A DNA stretch of 12,000 nucleotides from Cellulomonadaceae bacterium. GTDB taxonomy: Bacteria; Actinomycetota; Actinomycetes; Actinomycetales; Cellulomonadaceae. The translations under genes were made by a program, and so were the position numbers. Under the pieces are notes generated by a model. That model ran no database searches. It worked only from the letters and a program-made list of their open reading frames with translations, and was not told the origin of the DNA. The first letter of the stretch is position 1. Each line of letters begins with the position of its first letter. The DNA is taken from positions 1 through 12,000 of the forward strand of contig JAITCS010000216.1 of the NCBI GenBank assembly GCA_031282935.1, given 5' to 3'. Positions 1 through 5,966 of the stretch are shown one piece after another.

Positions 1-54
1 CGCCCGCCGACGCCCGTAGAACGCGGCATCCGCCTCGCCGCAAGCTAACACTTT

Positions 55-114
55 CGCGGGCAATTCCTAATCTGAGGCATCGAAACACCACGCGGGCAAA
101 TTGACATGAGGCAT
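55..114. repeat. Pair of imperfect ~25-bp direct repeats in the left intergenic region
   Basis: Two copies begin CGCGGGCAA and end TGAGGCAT, at 55-80 (26 bp) and 91-114 (24 bp), with starts 36 bp apart. The ends match exactly and the middles differ. The rest of 1-197 holds nothing else I can support. The first plus frame stays open from the left edge to a TAA at 46-48 and could be the last 15 codons of an upstream gene, but nothing in that peptide is recognisable. The role of the repeats is unknown; they could be an operator pair or remnants of an intergenic repeat. Confidence 0.5.
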
Positions 115-182
115 TACGGCAGCGCAGACGGCGTGGCCCGACTGACTTGATTCAGACCTTACCCCAGCTCAGCAGCCTGGCG

Positions 183-191
183 TGGTACATT
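183..191 (+). promoter_or_regulatory. Extended -10 promoter, predicted leaderless start at 198
   Basis: TGG-TACATT is an extended -10 element (TGn plus a TAnnnT hexamer) that ends exactly 6 nt before the ATG at 198, so the expected transcription start coincides with the start codon. No Shine-Dalgarno sequence precedes the ATG and no convincing -35 is seen. The same spacing recurs at 2140 and 11132. Confidence 0.5.
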
Positions 192-197
192 TGACAC

Positions 198-1136
198 ATG
201 AGCCTGAGCCGACCTGCTGCCGCTGGTGGCCTGGCCTCAGGGTTGCAACATGCTGCGGGTGGCGGTCATCCGGTTGTGCCTCAGCGGCATCTCGCGCGCA
301 GGCGCAGGTGGCCGTGGTTTGCTCTGGGTGCTCTTGGCCTAGTTGCGGTGCTATTTTTCGCTTTTGACGCCAGATTGTCAACTAGACAATTCAATATCAC
401 CTCCCCAAAACTAAACGGAACTACCCGTTTAGTGGCAATTAGTGACCTTCATTCCTGCTCTTACGGAAAAGGTCAGCAATCCCTACTCGATGCGATTGCT
501 GCGGTAAATCCTGCTGGAATTGTGCTCACCGGGGATATTTACGACGATAGGCTGCCGCGAGAAAACACCGATATTACTATTGAAGCACTCACCGCATCAT
601 ATCCCGTATATTATGTGAGCGGGAACCATGAGTTTTGGAGTAGGGATGCCGATGGGTTTAAAGCCAGCCTGGAGGCGCACGGCGTCCACGTGCTTGAGGG
701 CACTTCCGAAATTCTTAACATAAATAACGCCGAAATCACTATCGCCGGAATTGACGATCCCGAAACCGATCGCTACCCGAGCCGTTCCATCCCATATCAG
801 CAGCAACTCAGTGCGCTAAATACAGCATCGGATGATTCGAGATTCACTATTTTATTGGCACATCGTCCTGAAAGGATTTCAGAATACTTGCCGCTGCGCC
901 CAGATCTTGTTTTGTCAGGGCATGCGCACGGCGGCCAGTGGCGAATCCCCTTTTTGCTCGAAAACGGCGTATTCGCCCCAAATCAAGGGATGTTTCCGCG
1001 CTACACTAACGGGATATTCCATTTTGACGGCTCAGACCTGATAGTAAGCCGTGGCCTCGCCCGGGAATCCACTCGGGTGCCAAGGATATTCAATCGCCCC
1101 GAGTTAATAGTCATCACCCTGGAGCCACAGGCATGA
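198..1136 (+). CDS. Membrane-anchored metallophosphoesterase (YaeI/YkuE-like)
   Basis: This 312-residue protein belongs to the calcineurin-like phosphoesterase superfamily. The dinuclear metal-site motifs occur in order: DLH (Asp83, His85), GD (112-113), GNHE (142-145), AHRPE (221-225) and GHAHGG (241-246). A basic stretch at residues 34-37 followed by a hydrophobic segment at about 39-56 suggests one N-terminal membrane anchor with the catalytic domain outside. This is the arrangement of YkuE/YaeI-type enzymes, some of which act on lipid A precursors or on nucleotides; the substrate here cannot be inferred. Start 198 is chosen for the -10 box 6 nt upstream; a GTG at 276 in the same frame is an alternative that keeps the anchor. 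The first ~140 bases are clearly GC-richer than the rest. The stop overlaps the next start (ATGA), so the two genes are probably co-translated. Confidence 0.88.
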   Translation: MSLSRPAAAGGLASGLQHAAGGGHPVVPQRHLARRRRWPWFALGALGLVAVLFFAFDARLSTRQFNITSPKLNGTTRLVAISDLHSCSYGKGQQSLLDAIAAVNPAGIVLTGDIYDDRLPRENTDITIEALTASYPVYYVSGNHEFWSRDADGFKASLEAHGVHVLEGTSEILNINNAEITIAGIDDPETDRYPSRSIPYQQQLSALNTASDDSRFTILLAHRPERISEYLPLRPDLVLSGHAHGGQWRIPFLLENGVFAPNQGMFPRYTNGIFHFDGSDLIVSRGLARESTRVPRIFNRPELIVITLEPQA

Positions 1137-2044
1137 CCCACCTGATTGTAGCGCCGGTGGCTGTCAAGCCGGAACAGGGGCAGTTGCAAGTTCACCTGCT
1201 AAGAGACCCCGATGGCACCTTACCGACCGCCCCGCTTCGAGGGGATAGGAGCGTGCTCGCCCAAGCCCAGGAATTGCTGGGGCAGTTAGGGCACAAGAGT
1301 ATTCCAGAGGTCTGTTTCGAGAACGTGGGTGCCATTTATCAAGATGGTGAACCTTACCTAGTAACCACCACTGTTTTACCAATGTTGGTGGATAATTCGG
1401 TGAACTCAGGTGCCCTAGTGCCTTTCGCATCCGGTTCCGATTCGGCCAAGGACAAGGATTTCGCCGAGGTTTCCGATCCGGTACAACGCCAAGTGATCGA
1501 GTATTGGCGTCGCCAGTTTATCCGAACTAATGCGGTACTCGATTTCCTGCCCAAGTATTTCACCAGTAATCAGGTGCGAGCTTTGTATTCCTCACTTTGG
1601 GGTAAAGAACAATCCGACGGGAACTTTGCGCGCTGGCTGCGAGATGTCAAAGGCGAAGATGGCACACTTATCCGAGCCGATTTACATAAAGACCCGAAGA
1701 AAGCGCGTGAGCAAGTGCGCACCGAAGTCCGCGATGATTTTGCCGAAAGGGTGGCGCAGTCGGGGATAGTCAATGCCGAAGCTATAATCAAAGCCTGGCC
1801 CAGCGAGGACAAAGCGCCAGTTGGCATTTCTGCCAGCGTGCATCCGTTATCCGAACTAATTACCGCAATTCATCCCGAATTGTCAGATATCGGAGCAGAA
1901 GTCGGTGCCGAGGTCGCCTATCAAGATGTAAAAAAGGGCAGTCCGCCTAATTGGCACACCAGGGGTCATAATCGGCGGGTGCTTATCGAACCCTGTTATT
2001 CTGTGCCGCCCAAAAGGGAATACCCAACCCCCACCTTTATCTGA
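1133..2044 (+). CDS. NrtR-like protein: degenerate Nudix domain plus winged helix
   Basis: The protein has 303 residues. The stretch at about 122-157, with EYWRRQF, LDFLP, YFTSNQVRALY and SSLWG, reads like the segment linking Nudix and winged-helix domains in NrtR-type regulators, which control NAD-related or sugar genes and sense ADP-ribose-like ligands. The N-terminal ~85 residues fit a Nudix fold by position, but where GX5EX7REUXEEXGU should stand (about 37-56) the sequence is GDRSVLAQAQELLGQLGHKS. The REUXEE catalytic glutamates are missing, so hydrolysis is unlikely. The C-terminal part after residue 170 is about 100 residues longer than a minimal NrtR winged helix. It may be a regulator or ligand sensor; DNA binding is inference. 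Translation should be coupled to the phosphoesterase through the ATGA overlap. A non-regulatory Nudix-related hypothetical protein is the alternative. Confidence 0.65.
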   Translation: MTHLIVAPVAVKPEQGQLQVHLLRDPDGTLPTAPLRGDRSVLAQAQELLGQLGHKSIPEVCFENVGAIYQDGEPYLVTTTVLPMLVDNSVNSGALVPFASGSDSAKDKDFAEVSDPVQRQVIEYWRRQFIRTNAVLDFLPKYFTSNQVRALYSSLWGKEQSDGNFARWLRDVKGEDGTLIRADLHKDPKKAREQVRTEVRDDFAERVAQSGIVNAEAIIKAWPSEDKAPVGISASVHPLSELITAIHPELSDIGAEVGAEVAYQDVKKGSPPNWHTRGHNRRVLIEPCYSVPPKREYPTPTFI

Positions 2045-2075
2045 ACTTTGCGATCAGAGAACCCAAAATACTGGA

Positions 2076-2103
2076 AAACCGTGCAAAGCGCATGGCGCGG
2101 TTT
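2076..2103 (+). terminator. Hairpin downstream of the NrtR-like gene, possible weak terminator
   Basis: AAACCGTGC (2076-2084) can pair with GCGCGGTTT (2095-2103), a 9-bp stem with one T-G wobble and a 10-nt loop. It lies about 30 bp after the stop and just before the -35 of the next gene. There is no T tract beyond the TTT closing the stem, so intrinsic termination is uncertain. Confidence 0.35.
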
Positions 2104-2105
2104 AG

Positions 2106-2133
2106 TTGGCAAAACGGCGACCTGTGCTAGATT
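2106..2133 (+). promoter_or_regulatory. Promoter with -35 and extended -10, predicted leaderless start at 2140
   Basis: TTGGCA (2106-2111), a 16-bp spacer and TAGATT (2128-2133), the latter preceded by TGC to give an extended -10. The hexamer ends 6 nt before the ATG at 2140, which puts the transcription start at the start codon. No Shine-Dalgarno sequence is present. Confidence 0.6.
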
Positions 2134-2139
2134 CGGCAC

Positions 2140-2415
2140 ATGAGCGTACTCCTCGAAAAACAGGCCGATTTTTGTCAGAGCTGCGGCATGCCAATGGAAG
2201 GCCAGACCTTCGGCACTAACGCCGATGGCAGCACCAATAACGCCTACTGCGCATACTGTTTTGCGGACGGCGCTTTCACTAAAGAGTGCACCATGGAAGA
2301 AATGATAGATTTCTGCGCCCCAATGATGCCGGAAAACACCGGCGGCCAAATGACTGAGGCCCAAGCGCGCGAAATGATGGCTGAGTTCTACCCAACCCTA
2401 AAACGCTGGAAATAA
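2140..2415 (+). CDS. Small putative zinc-ribbon protein
   Basis: This 91-residue protein matches the small putative zinc-ribbon family whose members begin with a CQSCGMP motif followed by a GTNADGS-like loop and a YCxYC motif. The likely zinc ligands are Cys12, Cys15, Cys37 and Cys40; further cysteines lie at 50 and 59. After the ribbon comes a TMEEMIDFC helix typical of the family, then an alpha-helical tail. The molecular role of the family is not established. The gene has its own leaderless-type promoter and stands alone on this strand. It ends 4 bp before the end of the convergent DUF6226 gene, leaving no space for a terminator between them. Confidence 0.85.
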   Translation: MSVLLEKQADFCQSCGMPMEGQTFGTNADGSTNNAYCAYCFADGAFTKECTMEEMIDFCAPMMPENTGGQMTEAQAREMMAEFYPTLKRWK

Positions 2416-2419
2416 CGCC

Positions 2420-3190
2420 CTAGTCACGCGCTTTAGGCGGCGTCTGGTGTGGCATTTGGGATTGCGTTTGGGACGCGCTTGAGGGCACCGCGCTTTGGCG
2501 GCGAGGCCAGGGTTGCCAGGTAATGGATTCGTTGGGTTTCTTACGGCGAGTGAGGCTGGAGGGCGACCAGGGCTTCCAACCAAGTCCGCTGCTGCCCTGC
2601 CCGTAGCCGGTTGGGTCTTTCAGGAAGTATCCGTCGGAGGTTTCCGTGAGCCAGCCCGTTGTGAGTGCGGTGGCTGCCCATTCCATCGCGTCAGCGAACC
2701 CGGCCACTGAGTCGTCGCAGGCGTCGCAACCGCAATCGGGGTAGGGTACTGAATAGATTGAGCCAGCGTTGATGCGAACGAAATGGTTAACGACGTCGCA
2801 GCCCTGACGCGCTAAGCCCTGCCCGCCGGAGGCTTGCTCGGCGATGGGGCAGTAAAGCCAGAGGATCGTGATTGGCGCTGAATCCGGGCTGCGCGGAGTG
2901 ACTTTAACCCCACGGACAAACCAGTCCGCCGAACCGTTTGCCGCAACGGCCTCGGCAACGTCATCACTAACATCAACATCAAAATCGCGCACCAGAGCGG
3001 CAACTAACTCATCAGCGATTGCCCACAACGGCTCAAAGCGATCCGGGTGGGTTACTACTGAATAGGCCTCCCGAGGAGCATCCTGGTGGCCAGCCCAGTA
3101 CCGCTTCCCGTACTCGAATTCGTTCCCACTGGAATCCACATATTTCTCGGCAGGCAAGGCGGGCCGCTGGTAAGTGCTTGACTCCCACAT
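2420..3190 (-). CDS. DUF6226 family protein
   Basis: The 256-residue product resembles the actinobacterial DUF6226 family as I recall it. It has an N-terminal RPALPAEKYVDSSGN and EYGKRYW segment, a YSVVTHPDRFEPLWAIADEL block (43-62), and the cysteine cluster PYPDCGCDACDDS (149-161, with Cys153, Cys155 and Cys158). The function is unknown; the cysteines may bind metal. The last ~50 residues are Ser/Pro/Gln-rich, low in complexity, and probably disordered. There is no signal peptide or membrane segment. The start at 3190 is supported by a perfect TATAAT ending 7 nt upstream and by the absence of any Shine-Dalgarno sequence. The gene follows mqo by 39 bp on the same strand but appears to have its own promoter. 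Confidence 0.78.
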   Translation of the reverse strand: MWESSTYQRPALPAEKYVDSSGNEFEYGKRYWAGHQDAPREAYSVVTHPDRFEPLWAIADELVAALVRDFDVDVSDDVAEAVAANGSADWFVRGVKVTPRSPDSAPITILWLYCPIAEQASGGQGLARQGCDVVNHFVRINAGSIYSVPYPDCGCDACDDSVAGFADAMEWAATALTTGWLTETSDGYFLKDPTGYGQGSSGLGWKPWSPSSLTRRKKPNESITWQPWPRRQSAVPSSASQTQSQMPHQTPPKARD

Positions 3191-3197
3191 TTGACTG

Positions 3198-3203
3198 ATT
3201 ATA
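3198..3203 (-). promoter_or_regulatory. Consensus -10 of the DUF6226 gene, predicted leaderless
   Basis: On the minus strand TATAAT is followed by 7 nt and the ATG at 3190. The perfect inverted repeat ACGCG-ATTG-CGCGT (3203-3216) abuts it upstream, overlapping its first base and lying in the -10/-35 spacer. I see no good -35. Confidence 0.6.
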
Positions 3204-3229
3204 CGCGCAATCGCGTTGGCAGTACATAC

Positions 3230-4759
3230 TCAGAAAAGGTTGGTGCTGGGTTGCGTGTGCTCGGAAAGCATGTCGTTTAGGTGGGGGAGCCAGGTCAGGT
3301 ATTTGGTGGGGAAGCAGCGGTTGAGGGTTTCGACGGCGATGGCGACCGCAGTGCTGGCCCCCGGAGATGCGCCTAGTAGGCCCGCCATTGAGCCGTCTGC
3401 CGCAGTGACTATTTCGGTACCGAAAGCGAGGGTGCCCATTCCATGTTTCCTGATCGGTTTGATGATTTGCACGCGTTGCCCTGCGGTGGTGAGTTCCCAA
3501 TCTTGGGCTTGGGCGGTGGGGAATAGTTGCTGCAAAGCGGCAATGCGTTTTCTTTTGGAAGCAAAGACTTCTTTGATTAGGTATTTGGTGAGTCCGATAT
3601 TTGCTAGGCCTGCCGAAAGCATTGGAATAATGTTGTGCCAACGCAAAGACCTGAATAGGCCAAGTTTCTGACCGTATTTCAGGTACGCGGGCGTGAATCC
3701 GGCATACGGGCCGAAAACCAGTTGCAGGCGCCCGTCAATTATTCTGGTGTCCAGGTGCGGCACGCTCATCGGGGGAGCGCCTAGGGCGGCCTTGGCATAC
3801 ACCTTTGCGTGGTGTTGCCGAATCACCTCCGGGTTAGTGCATTTCAAGAACCTGCCGCTGATTGGGAACCCGGCATAGCCCTTTATCTCGGGCAGCTTTG
3901 CTTTTTGCAATAATGGTAGGGTGCCGCCCCCAGCGCCGACAAAGACGAAACGCGCTAAAACATTTGAGGTTTGTTTTGTTTTTCGATTATACAGTTGCAA
4001 ACACCAGCGATCATTTTGCTTTGTCAAAGCGACTACTTCGGTTTCCAGATAAATTTGCGCTCCCCGCCCCGCTAACGCAGTAAAAAGTTGGGCAGACAAT
4101 TCGCCGAAATTGACATCTGTGCCGTGTACCTCGCGGGTGGCTGCGATTGGTGAATCAGAGCGGCCTTTGACAACCAGCGGCGCCCACTTTGCGATTACCT
4201 CTGGGTCGCTTGAGTATTCCAGGTGTTGAAAGCCCGCCTCTGAATGTAGCGCTTCATAGCGCGCCCGCAAAAATGAGACGTCCTCGGCTCCCTCCACGAA
4301 AGTCAAATGCGGCACGCGCGAAATAAACTCTTGGGGCTTGATAATGTTTTGGGCAGCCAAATGCGACCAAAGGTTTAGCGAGGTTTGGAACTCTTTGTTG
4401 ATGGTTTTGGCTTTTGTGGTGTCAATTCGCCATTTTGATGGTGGGCTTTGCGGGCCTTGCGAGGCGTCCGGGTAAGGGGTGTCAGCCAGGGGACTATTGC
4501 CGAGGCTAGAGGTGCCGTCGAGATCAGGTATGTCGTCGAGGCCAGGTATATCGTCAAGGACGGGGGTGTAGTTGAGTTCGCAATAGGCCGCGTGCCCAGT
4601 ACCGGCGTTGTTCCAAGCGGCGGACGATTCCTGCGCAACTACATCTAGGCGCTCAAATACTGCAATTTGCCAACCCGGCTCCAGCAGAGCCAGCAAAGTC
4701 CCGATGGTGGCGGACATGATGCCGCCGCCAATCAGCGCAACCTCTACCTCCGCAGGCAT
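3230..4759 (-). CDS. mqo: Malate:quinone oxidoreductase (FAD-dependent)
   Basis: Mqo oxidises malate to oxaloacetate and passes electrons to the quinone pool as a peripheral membrane flavoprotein. The family signature is plain: the FAD-binding LIGGGIMSATIGTLL (9-23), then VFERLD, AAWNNAGTGHAAYCELNYTP (47-66) and, near the C-terminus, LLGASPGASTAV. The 509 residues slightly exceed the usual ~490-500 because of an acidic, proline-rich insert at about 67-107 between ELNYTP and the segment KWRIDTTKAKTINKEFQ. The start ATG at 4759 is 1 bp after the ackA stop. Only a weak AGAAG precedes it, so translation is probably coupled to ackA. An in-frame ATG at 4822 lies inside ackA and would add a non-conserved leader, so I rejected it. 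It is the last gene of the pta-ackA-mqo unit. Confidence 0.93.
   Translation of the reverse strand: MPAEVEVALIGGGIMSATIGTLLALLEPGWQIAVFERLDVVAQESSAAWNNAGTGHAAYCELNYTPVLDDIPGLDDIPDLDGTSSLGNSPLADTPYPDASQGPQSPPSKWRIDTTKAKTINKEFQTSLNLWSHLAAQNIIKPQEFISRVPHLTFVEGAEDVSFLRARYEALHSEAGFQHLEYSSDPEVIAKWAPLVVKGRSDSPIAATREVHGTDVNFGELSAQLFTALAGRGAQIYLETEVVALTKQNDRWCLQLYNRKTKQTSNVLARFVFVGAGGGTLPLLQKAKLPEIKGYAGFPISGRFLKCTNPEVIRQHHAKVYAKAALGAPPMSVPHLDTRIIDGRLQLVFGPYAGFTPAYLKYGQKLGLFRSLRWHNIIPMLSAGLANIGLTKYLIKEVFASKRKRIAALQQLFPTAQAQDWELTTAGQRVQIIKPIRKHGMGTLAFGTEIVTAADGSMAGLLGASPGASTAVAIAVETLNRCFPTKYLTWLPHLNDMLSEHTQPSTNLF
4517..4552. repeat. 18-bp tandem repeat inside mqo
   Basis: Two copies of GTCGAGRYCAGGTATRTC stand in tandem at 4517-4534 and 4535-4552. 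A third, decayed copy beginning GTCAAGGA starts at 4553. On the coding strand they encode the DIPGLD and DIPDLD repeats of the Mqo insert. The length is a multiple of three, so the frame is kept. Confidence 0.7.
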
Positions 4760-4760
4760 G

Positions 4761-5966
4761 CTACTTCTGGATTGCGGCAGCGGCTTGCTGCGCGATAGCC
4801 AATTCCTCGTTGGTGGGCACAACCATTACAATCGGGCCGTTGCCTGCCTCAAATGCCTTAATATCAGCATCAGGGGAAATGATTCGAGGCTCTTTGGAGC
4901 GCACCGAGTTCTTGGCGGGGTCAACATGCAGACCGAGGAAACTGGTACGGTCGGCTAGAAGTTCGCGCATCCGAGCATCGTTTTCACCCACACCTGCGGT
5001 GAACACCAAAACGTCAATGCCGTTCATAATAGCGGCATAGGCGCCCACGTATTTCGCCAAACGGTGCACGTACACGTTTTGGGCCACCACTGCTGCAGGC
5101 TCCCCGGCGGCGGCGGCGGCTTCGACCTCACGCATGTCGGAGGCCCCGCAGAGGCCCAACATGCCGGACTTCTTGTTGAGCAGGTTGTCTATGTCGTTGG
5201 TGGACATGCCAGCTTCGCGTTGCAGGTGGAACACTACGGCTGGGTCAATGTCGCCCGAGCGCGTGCCCATTACCAGGCCTTCGAGCGGCGTGAGGCCCAT
5301 GGAGGTGTCCACGGCCTTCCCGTTGACGACGGCCGAGGCCGAGGCGCCGTTACCCAAGTGCAGCACCACGATTTTTAGGTCGTCGCGGCCCAGCACCTCG
5401 GCAACTTTTTGGGACACGTAATGGTGCGAGGTGCCGTGGAAACCGTAACGCCGGATTTGGTATTTGTCGGCAATGTCTTTGTCAATGGCGTAAGTGTAGG
5501 CTTCAGCTGGTAAGGTGGAGAAGAATGCGGTGTCGAAAACGGCGACTTGCGGCACGTCAAAGAGTTTGCGGGCTGCTTCAATACCGGTCACGTTCGCGGG
5601 GTTGTGCAAAGGCGCCAGTGGGATTAGGTCTTTAATGCCCTTAATGGAGTTGTCATCCAACACCACTGGCGCGGAGAACTTGGTGCCGCCGTGGACAACG
5701 CGGTGCCCCACGGCCACGATCCCGGCATCCTCCAGTTTCGGCCCGTGCTCTTTGAAGAGTTCCAGCACCTTTTCCAGAGCCACCCCGTGGTCTGGGATCG
5801 GCGTGGTTACCTCGAACTTTTGCCCGCCCACTTCGTGGACAATCTTGCCCTCGGCCAGACCGATCCGGTCCACAAGCCCTACGGCCGAAACACTGCCCGT
5901 TTCCGGATCAACAAGCTGGTATTTTAGCGACGAAGAACCGGAATTCAGGACAAATACGGTACTCAC
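4761..5966 (-). CDS. ackA: Acetate kinase
   Basis: AckA converts acetyl-phosphate plus ADP to acetate plus ATP in the cytoplasm. At 401 residues the length is normal. Landmarks include VLNSGSSSLKYQL (6-18, with Asn8), GHRVVHGG (87-94), FDTAFF (Asp145), YGFHGTSHHYVS (174-185, with His177), HLGNGAS (203-209), GTRSGDIDP (Arg236) and TAGVGEN (Glu328), so the catalytic set appears complete. The start is GTG at 5966, immediately after the TAA of pta with no gap. AGGGAG (5975-5980) lies 8 nt upstream of it, within the pta 3' end. This implies tight translational coupling with pta and a fixed supply of the two enzymes for acetate formation. Confidence 0.97.
   Translation of the reverse strand: MSTVFVLNSGSSSLKYQLVDPETGSVSAVGLVDRIGLAEGKIVHEVGGQKFEVTTPIPDHGVALEKVLELFKEHGPKLEDAGIVAVGHRVVHGGTKFSAPVVLDDNSIKGIKDLIPLAPLHNPANVTGIEAARKLFDVPQVAVFDTAFFSTLPAEAYTYAIDKDIADKYQIRRYGFHGTSHHYVSQKVAEVLGRDDLKIVVLHLGNGASASAVVNGKAVDTSMGLTPLEGLVMGTRSGDIDPAVVFHLQREAGMSTNDIDNLLNKKSGMLGLCGASDMREVEAAAAAGEPAAVVAQNVYVHRLAKYVGAYAAIMNGIDVLVFTAGVGENDARMRELLADRTSFLGLHVDPAKNSVRSKEPRIISPDADIKAFEAGNGPIVMVVPTNEELAIAQQAAAAIQK

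Noticed and set aside
101..106. Perfect TTGACA at the left edge as a -35 box
   Set aside because: No -10-like hexamer lies 16-19 bp downstream, and the sequence is part of the direct repeat.
4448..4648. Plus-strand 66-codon frame opposite the Mqo insert
   Set aside because: It only mirrors the repeat-rich insert and has no ribosome binding site or domain.
4760..4822. Upstream in-frame ATG extending Mqo into ackA
   Set aside because: The added 21 residues are unlike any Mqo N-terminus and come from the ackA C-terminal coding sequence. The ATG at 4759, directly before the FAD-binding strand, fits the family.
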